Source of the DNA: Streptomyces sp. NRRL F-6492
GTDB taxonomy: Bacteria; Actinomycetota; Actinomycetes; Streptomycetales; Streptomycetaceae
Assembly (NCBI RefSeq): GCF_001280125.1
Contig: NZ_LGEG01000160.1
Coordinates: 1 to 64,000, forward strand
DNA: 64,000 nt
Direction of reading: 5' to 3'
Within the stretch, counting starts at the first letter, position 1. The number at the start of each line of letters is the position of its first letter. The notes below the pieces were generated by a model. It did no database searches and was not told the DNA's origin. It saw nothing but the letters and a program-made list of their open reading frames with translations. Positions 36,324 through 45,010 of the stretch are shown here, in pieces. The position numbers were made by a program, and so were the translations under genes.

Positions 36324-37099
36324 GTGACGCCGCGGCGGGTGGCCTCGTCGTAGGTGCCGTTGACGGTGACGTAGGTGAAGCCTTGGCCGAACAGCAGTTG
36401 CTGCAGTCTCGTCACGTTGGGACCGGTGTCACCCGTGCTGAGGGTTCGGGGTTCGGCCGGGGAGCCCGGTTCCGCGGTCTCCTGTGCACTGCTCGGTGCC
36501 GGACTGTGTTCTGCGGCGTCACCGTCATGAGGTGCGAGGATGCCGCTCAATGTCGGACTGGCTTCCGCGGGGGAGCCCGTGGTGGGCGTGTCACCCTCGA
36601 AGGTACGAGTGGCGCTCGGCGCGGCAGCGGTGGTCGATGTCTGGGCCGGCCGGTCGACCGCCGGGGTGACGGCGCCTGCGGCGGGCAGGGGTGAGGCCGG
36701 TACGGAGACGGATATTCCGGGAAGGCGGGCGGCCTGCGGATCTTCGTGACCGGCTTCGGAGTGGCGCGGGCCTGTGCCTTCGTCGACAGGCAGAACGTAC
36801 AGTGCGCCGCCGAGGACGGCGGCAAGGAGAACACCGGCCGTTCCCACGAATCGCCCGGGTCTGGGCCGGCGCTTGCGTCGACCGGGCCTGTGGTGGTGGC
36901 CGTCGTGCGGCTGTGCGGGGGCCGGCAGGGGGCCGAGACCGTCGAGCAGGGTCATGTCGGCCGGCTGGTCGGCGTCGGCTGCGGGTTCTGCAACGCTGAG
37001 AAGGTAGGGGCGTACCAGTTCGACATCGGCCGGGTCCGCCCCGGCGAGGGCCGGCACAGGGCAGATGTCGGCGGGAACCTCACCGGGGCGGTGCGTCAT
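36239..37099 (-). CDS. Membrane-anchored protein with C-terminal peptidoglycan-binding domain
   Basis: A 286-residue protein. Residues 1-80 are cytoplasmic and polar with a His-rich stretch, then one transmembrane helix (VGTAGVLLAAVLGGALYVL, about 84-102), a Pro/Ala/Ser/Thr-rich spacer of about 110 residues, and a PG_binding_1 domain (LSTGDTGPNVTRLQQLLFGQGF, YDEATRRGVTQLQKDRGL and DGVYGPVSRASL). Orientation puts the binding domain outside, touching the wall. It is 28 bases downstream of the LAETG protein gene in the same direction, so they are probably co-expressed. Confidence 0.85.
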   Translation of the reverse strand: MTHRPGEVPADICPVPALAGADPADVELVRPYLLSVAEPAADADQPADMTLLDGLGPLPAPAQPHDGHHHRPGRRKRRPRPGRFVGTAGVLLAAVLGGALYVLPVDEGTGPRHSEAGHEDPQAARLPGISVSVPASPLPAAGAVTPAVDRPAQTSTTAAAPSATRTFEGDTPTTGSPAEASPTLSGILAPHDGDAAEHSPAPSSAQETAEPGSPAEPRTLSTGDTGPNVTRLQQLLFGQGFTYVTVNGTYDEATRRGVTQLQKDRGLSGDPDGVYGPVSRASLDGT

Positions 37100-37127
37100 G
37101 CTGCGTTCCTCAGGGGGTGGTCGGTGG

Positions 37128-38114
37128 TCAGGCGCGGTTGCCCGCGTTCCGGCGGCGCATGAAGACCAGTCCGCCGCCCAGAATCAGCAGGGCCGCCGCG
37201 GCGCCCGCGATCGCGGTGACGTTGCCGCCGCCGGTCTCGGCCAGGTCGCCGCCTGTCGCCGGGACGGCGGTTGTCGGGGACGAGGACGGGGCATCGGAGG
37301 CGGCCGGGCTGGTGCTGTCGGACGGGGGGTTCGTCGGGAAGGTCTCGGTCGCGGACGGGGTGTTGCTCGGTGCGAGGGGCTCGTCCGACGGCGGGACCGA
37401 GGTCGCCGGGCTGGTGGCGGGGGTCGTGGGGGACGTCATGCCGGGGGTCGGCTCCTCAGCGGCCGGGGTCGTCTGGGACGCACTCGGCGTGGGGGTGCTC
37501 TCGGCGGTGCAGTCGCGGCTGCCGCCGTTCCACCAGCTGATGTTCTTCTCCTTGATGACCGGCTTGTTCGGGCCCTCCGGCAGGTCGCCGTGCTCGAAGC
37601 CGTCGTTGGCGCCGTGCCGCCCGTCGTACTTCACGCTGCCGCGGTACAGGTCCACCTGCGCGAAGCAGCCGGCGTCCGGGACGGAGATGTCGAGGGAGTC
37701 GGTCGCGCCGTTCTTGACCGTCGCGGTGTCGAAGTCGTGGAAGACCTGGAGACCGGAGGTGTTCCACGTCGGGCCGTGGGTGCGGTACGAGGCGAGGGAG
37801 ACGGTGCAGCCGGGGCTGCCGGCGGCGGGCCGGACCTGGACGTGCACCTTGCCGTCGGCGGCCGGCTTGAGGTTCAGGTCGTCGACCTTGACGGCCGCCG
37901 CCCAGACATCGCCGTTCAGGGAGAACTCGCAGTCCCCGCTCGTGTCCTGCGACGGCACCGAGTCAGCCGCCTTGTACGACCCGGCGTTCCGCTTCTCCCA
38001 GCCGTCACCGCCCGGCGCGCCGTGCGCCCAGGTGCCGGAACCGCCGGCGAGGACCAGACAGACGGCGGCCGAGCCGCCGACGACGGCGCGACGCGCCGCA
38101 ACTGCTGCAGACAT
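37128..38114 (-). CDS. Secreted cell-wall protein with LAETG sortase signal
   Basis: A 328-residue protein. A signal peptide (about 1-31) precedes a beta-rich domain of about 170 residues with several Cys and aromatic residues. A Pro/Ser/Thr-rich stalk of about 90 residues follows, then the sorting signal LAETG, the hydrophobic helix VTAIAGAAAALLILGGGLVFM and a positive tail RRRNAGNRA. LAxTG is the class E sortase target in Streptomyces, so covalent attachment to peptidoglycan is expected. No sortase gene is nearby. The N-terminal domain has no recognised family. Confidence 0.88.
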   Translation of the reverse strand: MSAAVAARRAVVGGSAAVCLVLAGGSGTWAHGAPGGDGWEKRNAGSYKAADSVPSQDTSGDCEFSLNGDVWAAAVKVDDLNLKPAADGKVHVQVRPAAGSPGCTVSLASYRTHGPTWNTSGLQVFHDFDTATVKNGATDSLDISVPDAGCFAQVDLYRGSVKYDGRHGANDGFEHGDLPEGPNKPVIKEKNISWWNGGSRDCTAESTPTPSASQTTPAAEEPTPGMTSPTTPATSPATSVPPSDEPLAPSNTPSATETFPTNPPSDSTSPAASDAPSSSPTTAVPATGGDLAETGGGNVTAIAGAAAALLILGGGLVFMRRRNAGNRA

Positions 38115-38222
38115 ACGAGGTTTCCGCTCTTGACACAGGGCAGGCCGAGTCCGACCTCTGAAAGAGGATCCGACCTGCAGGTTCGAAAAGAATGGCCGAA
38201 ATGATCACTGAAGGCCGAACCG

Positions 38223-38251
38223 ATAGTCCGACATTTAACGGATCGTGTCAA
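38223..38251 (-). promoter_or_regulatory. Possible promoter of the LAETG protein gene
   Basis: On the minus strand TTGACA (38251-38246) is followed after 17 bases by GACTAT (38228-38223). The -35 is perfect, the -10 only fair. The transcript would start near 38216, giving a leader of about 100 bases before the ATG at 38114. Confidence 0.4.
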
Positions 38252-39009
38252 CGCAAGCCTTCCGATAAAGGAAACGCAGAGAGCTGACGGGCAAGACTGA
38301 AGTCGGCGCCTGAAGCGCTCGCGACGAGCGGACAGGGGATCGTGACCGCTGAAACCATCGGTAACCGATCTGACCGTCACACTCTTGATGGCATGTTCGG
38401 CACTTCGCTGCTCGCCATCGCAAGATCACCGAACCTTGGCAAAGCCTCATGACGGCCCATCAGGCCCTTCTGGTTTCCGTCCACATGTGCCCGCAGCATC
38501 CCCTGCGCCCGGCTTGCTGCCCAGATCGCTGCAGCCTTCCACCTCATCCGCAGGGCAATAGGGATCCTTCTTGTGCCCGCGTCGAGCCTGGCCGGGTCCG
38601 CATGAACCGCGAGACGGCCAAAGTTCGCACTTCTCAACAAACCACTCCTATCTCTCAATAAAACACTCCTAGCGGCCGACCAGAACGAAGCCGTTACCCC
38701 TTATCAGTAAACGAACACAAGCCCAACAGAATAAACATCCAAATTCTGGTCGGTCTGTTCAGTTGAATATCGCAGGTCGCGCCGCACCGTAGCGCCGGAC
38801 GTCCTGCCCTTCCCGAGCCACCTGGTAACCGCCCCCAATACCGCGGTGTGGCTCGGCCTGATCGGTCTCCTGGCCGGCACCGCAGAGCCATCTTCGGCCC
38901 GTCGACGCCGACGACGAACGCTAAGGGCTGTCCCGCAAGTGCGGCCGTGCCGTGACCTGAGCCCGGATCGATAGGGTCAAGGCCACAGCCGATGGAAGAG
39001 GAATGTTCC
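38252..39009. other. Non-coding gap with an insertion-sequence-like end near 38930
   Basis: No frame in these 760 bases carries both a start signal and coding character. AAGGGCTGTCCCGCAAG at about 38931-38947 resembles terminal sequences of Streptomyces insertion elements but has no partner here. The stretch 38640-38760 is AT-rich for this genome and may be transferred DNA. Confidence 0.4.
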
Positions 39010-39570
39010 ATGACCACGTACGGCCAGCTGACCGAGTGGGCCGGTCTGGGGCATGTCACGCGAGCCGGACGGGACGTTGTGGCCGGCTGGCAGATCCCGG
39101 GCTTCATGAAGGCACAGCTCGTCGAGGTGGGCATCCCGGTGGCTCCGCGCCTCATCGAACGTGTCGTGATGCAGAGCGAGGCCGAGCCGGTCCTGCTCAC
39201 GTCCCGGGGCCCGCTCTACCGTCTCACCGAGCAGGCGGACCCCGATGATCAGGACGAGCGGTTCTCGTTCGGCGTTGAGCCGGAGGCCGGGACGGTCTAC
39301 TTCGTCATGCCGGACGGGGAGGCGTGGTTCGCCAACTCGGGTGTCGGCGTGTGGCTCGATGTCCTTCACCACTACGGCACCTGCGTCACAGCCTCAGAGC
39401 TTCTCGGCGAGCCGGACGGCCCCGAGGAGTACCTCTCTGAAGAGGAGGAAGAGCGGGCTTTCGCCGAGCTGAACCGGCTGGCCGAGGAACTGAAAGAGAT
39501 CGACCCGGCAGCCTTCAACGGCTACGAGGGGCTTCTCTGGCCAGGGCTCCTGGACCGCTGGCTCTACTGA
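39010..39570 (+). CDS. SUKH-4 family immunity-type protein
   Basis: A 186-residue acidic protein. FSFGVEPEAGTVYFVMPDGEAWFANSGVGVWLDVLHHYG is the SUKH (SMI1/KNR4-like) core with the conserved W and aromatic positions; the C-terminus has the acidic helix EEEEERAFAELNRLAEELKEIDP and LLWPGLLDRWLY. The ATG at 39010 was preferred over 38992 because GGAAGAGG lies eight bases upstream. SUKH proteins are commonly immunity factors for contact-dependent or secreted toxins. No toxin gene adjoins it, so it is an orphan, possibly protecting against neighbours. Confidence 0.83.
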   Translation: MTTYGQLTEWAGLGHVTRAGRDVVAGWQIPGFMKAQLVEVGIPVAPRLIERVVMQSEAEPVLLTSRGPLYRLTEQADPDDQDERFSFGVEPEAGTVYFVMPDGEAWFANSGVGVWLDVLHHYGTCVTASELLGEPDGPEEYLSEEEEERAFAELNRLAEELKEIDPAAFNGYEGLLWPGLLDRWLY

Positions 39571-39650
39571 CCTCGGCCGGCGGATCCAAGGATCGTAGGC
39601 TTGGTTCCGCGCAGGAGGCCGGGGCCACCCACGACTGAGATGATCTTCAT

Positions 39651-39756
39651 GTGGGGGCTGTGATCACGGCGTCGGAGCCGTCATGGATAACGCCGCACTC
39701 CGGGCTGAGTCCGAAGCAGTTCGGGAAACTGATCACCATGCTGCGACGCGGAGGAC
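39651..39756 (+). pseudogene. N-terminal fragment of an IS5-type transposase
   Basis: From GTG 39651 or 39660 the frame reads VITASEPSWITPHSGLSP, then KQFGKLITMLRRGG. This matches the N-terminus of Streptomyces IS5-family transposases (ITASEPSWIxPFTGLSP). Homology ends after about 32 residues at a sharp junction. It is a truncated start without the catalytic domain. Confidence 0.7.
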
Positions 39757-39871
39757 CGCCCCTTGTCTACAGGGGAGAGAATCCGAAGAATCCGCGATTT
39801 GGCCCGGCCGGAGATCGCTGGCGGAGGCCGCAGGCTGATCGGGACGCCCGGCACCTCGGCGGGAAGAAGGA

Positions 39872-39903
39872 GATCGGTGCCCCGCCGCGGCGGGGCACCG
39901 ATC
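39872..39903. terminator. Perfect 32-base palindrome
   Basis: GATCGGTGCCCCGCCG at 39872-39887 is followed directly by its exact reverse complement at 39888-39903. It lies immediately after the minus-strand stop of the broken small gene (RPDELTKLL...), the usual place for a factor-independent terminator in actinobacteria. A loopless perfect palindrome of this size is also typical for transposon or phage sites. Confidence 0.6.
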
Positions 39904-40393
39904 GGTCAGGAGCGGGGGTTCTCGGCGGCGGCCCAGAGCAGCTTGGTGAGCTCGTCCGGCCGAGAGGAGCGCCGTGTCGCTGATTTCGGCTGGGACGACC
40001 ACGTCACCCCTCGACGGGCTCAAACGACAAGCTGAGGCCAGGCGTGGTGTTCCTGTCCAGCCTCGTTGTCATCGGGTCGGCCGAAGTCGGGCTCTTCCTG
40101 CGCGAAGTCGGCCGGAGCCGGAGCCGGAGTCGGAGTCGGGGCCGGGGCCGGGGCCGGACGGGGCGGAGGCGCACCGCCCTGGCCTGTGAGGAAGAGGGCC
40201 GAACCGGCGAGCCGCTGCCTCGTGCCGCCGTCTTCGGCATGCCCATCGCGACGCGCCCCGAGATCGATCGGAAGCAGCCGCGTACGGTCGGGGGGGCCGG
40301 TACCCATCGCCAAGGCGCTGCCCGTCGGACGGCCGCGGCATGGACGCGCCCCGCGTGCCTCCGACCTCCTCGTGTCCGCCTTCGGCCGTGTCG

Positions 40394-41440
40394 TCAGGCG
40401 GTGCGCGGCCTCCTGAGGGGGGCTCCTGCCGCATGGAGGCTGGCGAGGGCCTGCTGGTAGGACTTGATCAGGCTGGTCTCCAGGTAGCCGACCCCGAGCT
40501 CCTGGCAGTGCTCGCGGACGATGCTCTGGGCCTTGCGCAGGTGCGGGCTGGGCATGCTCGGGAAGAGGTGGTGCTCGATCTGGTAGTTGAGACCGCCCAG
40601 GACGACATCGGTGAAGTAGCCTCCGCGCACGTTGCGGGAGGTCAGGACCTGGCGCCTCAGGAAGTCGGGCCGATCGGCGCCGCTCAGGACCGGCATGCCC
40701 TTGTGGTTCGGGGCGAAGATCGATCCGAGGTAGACGCCGAAGAGACACTGGTGCACGAGCAGGAACGCAACCGCCTTGGCGGGCGGGAGCACCAGGAACA
40801 GTGCGCCGAGGTAGACGGCGAGGTGTGCGGTGAGCAGGGCTCCTTCCCACACGCGGTGCTTGAGCGAGCGGTCGAGCAGCGACCTCACTCCGGACACGTG
40901 CAGGTTGAATCCCTCCAGTGTGAGCAGGGGGAAGAACAGGAACGCCTGCGAGCGGCCGAGCAGCCGGGGCAGTCCTTTGGCCGCGCGCGCCTGCTCCTGC
41001 GTCCATACGAGGATGTCCGGGTCGAGGTCGGGGTCGAGGTCCTCGTGGTTGGGGTTGGCGTGGTGACGGGTGTGTTTGTCCTGCCACCAGCCATAGCCCA
41101 TGCCGATGCCGAGGTTCCCGGCGATGCGCCCGGACACCTCGCTGGCCCTGCGCAGCCGGAAGACCTGCCGGTGGGCGAGGTCGTGCGCGAGCAGCGCCAC
41201 CTGCCCGAACACGAAGGCGAGGAAAACGGCTGTCAGGAGCGTCCACCAGCTGTCGCCGATCAGGACGAAGGCCGCCCACCCGGCGGCGTACAGGGTGGTC
41301 ACGGCCGCGATGCGCAGTGCGTAGTACCCGGGGCGCCTGGTCATGAGCCCGGCTTCCTGGATCTTTCGGGAGAGGCGGGCGAAATCGCTCCCCGTGTCCT
41401 TTCGTGCGGGAGGAGGGCGAACCGTCTGTGAAGGGATCAT
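40394..41440 (-). CDS. Acyl-lipid/acyl-CoA fatty acid desaturase
   Basis: A 348-residue membrane di-iron desaturase. Three His boxes are present: HDLAH (first), HTRHH (second, in GWWQDKHTRHHANPNHEDLDPD) and QIEHHLFP (third), with helices at about 35-85 and 190-240. The QxxHH third box marks the front-end type found in Delta-6/linoleoyl-CoA desaturase-like proteins of actinobacteria. They introduce a double bond with oxygen and electrons from ferredoxin or cytochrome b5-like donors; no such donor gene is adjacent. The start MIPSQTVRPPP at 41440 was chosen; the open frame upstream lacks a ribosome site and coding features. Confidence 0.9.
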   Translation of the reverse strand: MIPSQTVRPPPARKDTGSDFARLSRKIQEAGLMTRRPGYYALRIAAVTTLYAAGWAAFVLIGDSWWTLLTAVFLAFVFGQVALLAHDLAHRQVFRLRRASEVSGRIAGNLGIGMGYGWWQDKHTRHHANPNHEDLDPDLDPDILVWTQEQARAAKGLPRLLGRSQAFLFFPLLTLEGFNLHVSGVRSLLDRSLKHRVWEGALLTAHLAVYLGALFLVLPPAKAVAFLLVHQCLFGVYLGSIFAPNHKGMPVLSGADRPDFLRRQVLTSRNVRGGYFTDVVLGGLNYQIEHHLFPSMPSPHLRKAQSIVREHCQELGVGYLETSLIKSYQQALASLHAAGAPLRRPRTA

Positions 41441-42054
41441 GGCCGAGGGTCGCTTTCCGTAGTCGCAGGCGAGGAGCGGACCGGGACGCGTGGGATGCCG
41501 TACCCGAGGTCTCACCCGGTGCGGGTGGTGTTCCCTCCTTGCGCCTACCCGCGACGCCGCACTTGACATACGCCTGGGCCCGCCTCTTTCCGTTCCGGCC
41601 TCCCGTCGGCCGGAGCCCGACCGGCCGGTACGGCCGTGCCGGCGGGGCGAGTCCCAGGAAGCACGCCGGGACCGTCGTCCTGGGCGGCGACCGCGAGGGG
41701 GCGGAGGACCAAGAGCAGCGGGAGATGGGCACGGAACCCCGCGCGGCCACGGTCGAGGTCTCGCACGGGCGTGCGACACCGCCGCGCGCGTAGGGAACTC
41801 ATTCCACTGTGAGAGGAAAGGCGCGGGGCTGGGGCCTCGGCGGCCAGGTACGTCGAGGAACCGGATGGCCTGCCGCACACCGCCGGCCGGAACGGGGGTG
41901 GCGGTCCGCGGCCGGGAGTTCGGTTCCTCGGTCGATCGGTTGCCTCTTCGGTGCCGCTTCGGCCGCACGCTCAGAGGGGTACGGGGGTAAGGCGTTCGGT
42001 GACGTGCGCCGCCGGTGGCCGCGTCCGGGATCGTGGAAGTGGACGATGGCCGGT
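41441..42054. other. Gap with no recognised gene
   Basis: Upstream of the desaturase gene. Open frames here are long on both strands but show no start signal or motif. TTGACATACG near 41572 (+) is an isolated -35-like site. Confidence 0.35.
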
Positions 42055-42335
42055 GCTCTCCGGCGGGAAGGACGTCCTGTCGCGGTGTCCCGGTGTCTGG
42101 ACGAGCTCCTGGACGTTCTCCTCGCGCGGGGCGACCGGCTCGCCGATGGTGAGCCGGTCTTCGCGCTCGTCGCAGTCGGTCTCGTCCTGGTGGATCCGGG
42201 TACGCAGCGCCTCGGGGTGCGCGTCGAGCTGCCCGGCCAGGTGCGTGCAGAACGGTTCGAGGCCGCCTCGCGGCACACCCGCACCGTACGCTCACGCAAC
42301 CGCGGCGAGTACCTCCTGGGAAGAGTCGTAGTCAC
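42055..42335 (-). pseudogene. Decayed IS3-family OrfA (transposase HTH protein)
   Basis: The minus strand from GTG 42335 reads RRYSPRLRERTVRVCREA, the OrfA opening (YxxELRERAVRMxxE). After a frameshift near 42265 another frame continues with HLAGQLDAHPEALRTRIHQDE, DERED and LTIGE, the remainder of the helix-turn-helix and linker (HPEALRNWIRQAE...DRLT). No OrfB is visible. The copy is dead. Confidence 0.65.
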
Positions 42336-42378
42336 CGGCCGGCTCTTTGTGGACTCGCGCGGAGCCGGGCGCGAGGGC

Positions 42379-42948
42379 TCATGACATGAAGGGGCTCACG
42401 GAGCGGGCCCTTTCCCACATGCCGGAGGCCTGCTCGGTGGGTCGCTGCTGCTCGCCGTGCAGGGCGTTGAGCACCACCAGACATCCGGTGAGCGCGGGTA
42501 CCGCCCACTGTGCCCAGGCCAGCTGCCGCCTGGCCTTGTCGAGGTCGACGGGGTGCCTGCCCGCCTTCTCGGCGTCCTCCGGGTCGGAGGAGGAGGCCAG
42601 CTCGATCTTCTTGCCCAGGACACGGGTGTAGGCGGTGGCGGCCAGGGCCGCGGCGGTGACGGCCGTCTTGGCCGCGGTGGAGGCGGCGACGCCCTGCTGG
42701 GTGGCGACGCGGTGGGCGTTCACGGCGAGCAGTCCGCCGCCGCCGAACAGGTGCGCGCCGATGGCGGCGGCGTTGACCGGCGTCCACTTCGCCCAGCCGG
42801 CGGAGGCGATCCGGTCCGTGGCCCTCTGCGTGCCGCCTTCGCTCTCGGCCGCGCCGTTGAGGCCGACCGCGCCCATCAGTGAGCCGCCGAACCAGGCGGC
42901 CAGCCCCACGTCGTGCAGGCTGCGGATGAGGGTGTTGCGTTCGGACAT
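42379..42948 (-). CDS. Four-helix membrane protein of unknown function
   Basis: A 189-residue protein with about four hydrophobic helices (VGLAAWFGGSLMGAVGL, AAAIGAHLFGGGGLLAV, TAVTAAALAATAY, WAVPALTGCLVVLNAL). AGGAG lies eight bases before the ATG. Similar small membrane proteins of about 190 residues are common in Streptomyces and often lie near stress genes, but no function is known to me. The first 60 residues (LIRSLHDVGLAAWFGGSLMGAVGLNGA) are the most distinctive part. Confidence 0.75.
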   Translation of the reverse strand: MSERNTLIRSLHDVGLAAWFGGSLMGAVGLNGAAESEGGTQRATDRIASAGWAKWTPVNAAAIGAHLFGGGGLLAVNAHRVATQQGVAASTAAKTAVTAAALAATAYTRVLGKKIELASSSDPEDAEKAGRHPVDLDKARRQLAWAQWAVPALTGCLVVLNALHGEQQRPTEQASGMWERARSVSPFMS

Positions 42949-43830
42949 GACGGTGCTCCTTCAGAAGGGGGGACGGAAATGGCCGGCAAACACACCGAGT
43001 ACCGCCCACCCTCGCCGCACCTCGCCCGTACCGCCATCCCGACTGACCCGAGTGGGCATCCCGAAGGTCCAAACGCCCCGGAGCGGTGACCGAACGGGAC
43101 CGGTCGCCGATTCCCGCGGCCCACCGGATGACCTCTGCCGCCAGGGCGGAGCTGGAGGATGCTGGAAGCAGCGGCACTCCGCACGGAGCGGCACCGACCG
43201 GCGGACGTGTCGGAACGCCCGGGGACGGCGGATGCCGACAGGGCCGCCGGTTTCGGGCCGTGCGTTCACGTGCGCCACCGGGCGGGCTTGGACGCGTGGC
43301 CGGTCCCGGCCGGTACGAGGTTTGGTCCTGGAGGACGGCACGCGGCGGTGCATCCCGGGCACCCCCCTTCGTCCGGCGCTTCGGCCACTTCTTCGCGACC
43401 GGAATCGATCTGCTTCTCGCTGGGGACCCGGACCGCGTTGGCCGTGTCGTTGCGGACCCGGTGCACGGCGTGCAAACGCGGGGCGGGTCTCGGGCTCCTC
43501 CCGGGCGTGCGGCGCCGCCGGAAGGACCGGCCGGAAGTGACGGACTCCACGCCGGGCGGACGGCACCAGGTGTGACCCCGCGAGGATGAACACGAAGAAC
43601 CGGACGGCGTGGAGCCGCCCGGTCCGGGCCGTCTGCTCGAAGAGGCTTCGCGCAGTTCGTTCGTCTCGGGTCCGTAAGGCCGACTCGCGCCCTGGCGGTG
43701 GTCGGCGCACCTCGTCCGGTCGGAGCCGGGAACCGGATCCGGCACCCGGGCGGAACACCCGGAGGCAGTCCGGCGAAGTGGACGCCGGTGACGGGGACAC
43801 GACCGCCGGAACTGCCCAAAGGTACCGGTG
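42949..43830. other. Gap with no recognised gene
   Basis: About 880 bases. Open frames exist on every strand because of high GC, but none has a start with ribosome site, a motif or a hydrophobic pattern. It probably holds the promoter of the gene at 42948 and old decayed sequence. Confidence 0.35.
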
Positions 43831-44304
43831 TCAGCGCTCGTCGGCCGCAGCGCGGCGGTTCCGTGCGCCGCGGCTGTCGCCGGCACGGCTACGGGCCGCG
43901 TCCGCGGCGACGAAGGCGAGGAGGGCGGCGAGGGCGCCGGCGATGAGGTTGCTGGTGATGGAGCGGGTGCGGGCGACGTCGCCGGCGACGACCCAGGGGG
44001 CGAAGCAGGTCCAGACGCCGATGACGGCGGCGGCCCAGGCCATGGAGTGGGTGCGTTCGTAGGAGTTGCCGAGGCCGCCGAGGAGCAGCATGTAGGCGAT
44101 GCCGGCGATGAGGTTGGTGACGGCGAGGGTGGTGAAGCCGTTGAAACCGACTATCCAGGGGGACGCCGCGATGTACAGGCCGGTGACGACGGCGAGGGCC
44201 TCGACCATCTGGGCCCTTGGGGTGGCGGCGGCGCGGTCGTGCCGGGCACGCAGCTCCACCAGGTCGGGATGCTCTTCGATCGGTGCGTGATGACTGGTCG
44301 CCAT
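43831..44304 (-). CDS. SPW-repeat membrane protein
   Basis: A 157-residue protein with two SPW motifs in four helices: IAASPWIVGF and CFAPWVVAGDVA. The stretch LAVTNLIAGIAYMLLLGGLG is typical for the family. An N-terminal His/Glu-rich segment precedes it, and GGAGG lies close to the ATG. The function of SPW proteins is unknown; they often occur with stress-response genes. TTACCC on the + strand at 44340-44345 (GGGTAA on the coding strand) resembles the -10 of sigma-B-type stress promoters in Streptomyces, without a clear partner -35. Confidence 0.88.
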   Translation of the reverse strand: MATSHHAPIEEHPDLVELRARHDRAAATPRAQMVEALAVVTGLYIAASPWIVGFNGFTTLAVTNLIAGIAYMLLLGGLGNSYERTHSMAWAAAVIGVWTCFAPWVVAGDVARTRSITSNLIAGALAALLAFVAADAARSRAGDSRGARNRRAAADER

Positions 44305-44619
44305 GATGACCTCCAGAGAGAGGAACGGTCGACCAGTCCTTACCCATAAAGACCGTATAAATAGCTATATCGCACGAGAAGTCTGAGTTGCTCCGTCGCG
44401 GAGTCGCCCGGATCCGACGCGGCCCGAGGAGCGGACTCCCTCCGTGCACCCCTGGTCGAGTGCTTTGTCGCGGTTCCGCGTCCCTGTGGTCGCTTCACTC
44501 CTGAGTACTCACCGAGCTCTTCCAGGGGTCTTCATGGCCTTCTCGGCGGAGCGGTCGCCTCTTGTGCCCGTGGGGGGAAGGGCACCGGGAAAGATCGTCG
44601 CGGCGTTCCCGGAACAAGG

Positions 44620-44985
44620 CCCGCGCCGAGCGCGACCCGCAGGTGTCCGAGCGTGCGCAGGACCTCACCGTCCCGGCCGTCGGCGAACCGGTCACCAACG
44701 CCTGCGCGTACGCCCCCGGCCCGGTCCTGATGGAGCCGCGCATCGGCACAGGCGGGGCGGACGTCGTCGTGTGGGACAGCGACCCGGCCGCCCGCAGCTG
44801 CTCCCGGCCGACTGGCGACTACCGGATCCGGTCGGGTCCGACCGGGGCTGAAGGGTCGCTCACCGACATCGGATGGGCTGCTGAGGGTGGCCGCGGTGGA
44901 GGCCGCCGGGCTGCTGGACACCGGTCCGGACGGCGTCTTCGACGGTCTCGCCTCGCTGACCGCCCGAATCACCGGAGTGGCTGGA
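44620..44985 (+). pseudogene. Remnants of a signalling protein: HATPase-type and GAF-type fragments
   Basis: One frame (about 44673-44786) reads VGEPVTNACAYAPGPVLMEP with VVVWDSDP, which recalls the N-box of anti-sigma-type ATPases (VSELVTNA...) found with SpoIIE-like phosphatases. A different frame (about 44850-44985) reads LLRVAAVEAAGLLDTGPDGVFDGLASLTARITGV, close to the start of GAF domains in the same proteins. Both are short, out of frame with each other and lack starts, so they are decayed pieces of one or two genes of the anti-sigma / PP2C phosphatase class. Confidence 0.5.
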
Positions 44986-45010
44986 GACGGACGGCTCGGC
45001 GATCGACGGC

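Larger units (their letters stand above)
39571..40393. other. Decayed region with transposase and protein remnants
   Basis: Contains the IS5-type N-terminal fragment (39651-39756) and a 32-base palindrome (39872-39903). On the minus strand there is a broken frame, VVVPAEISDTALLS then RPDELTKLLWAAAENPRS followed by a stop just before the palindrome. This looks like the tail of a small gene that lost its frame at about 39960. No intact gene is present. Confidence 0.5.

Noticed and set aside
38931..38947. AAGGGCTGTCCCGCAAG as the end of an intact insertion element.
   Set aside because: No second end, transposase or target duplication could be found nearby; mentioned only as a resemblance.
40020..41750. 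Long alternative minus-strand frame across the desaturase gene.
   Set aside because: The three His boxes and membrane helices are only in the other frame; this one is a shadow.
42949..43830. Several open frames of 100-280 codons in the gap beside the small membrane protein gene.
   Set aside because: None has a ribosome site, a motif or a hydrophobic pattern; frames on both strands are equally open due to GC content.
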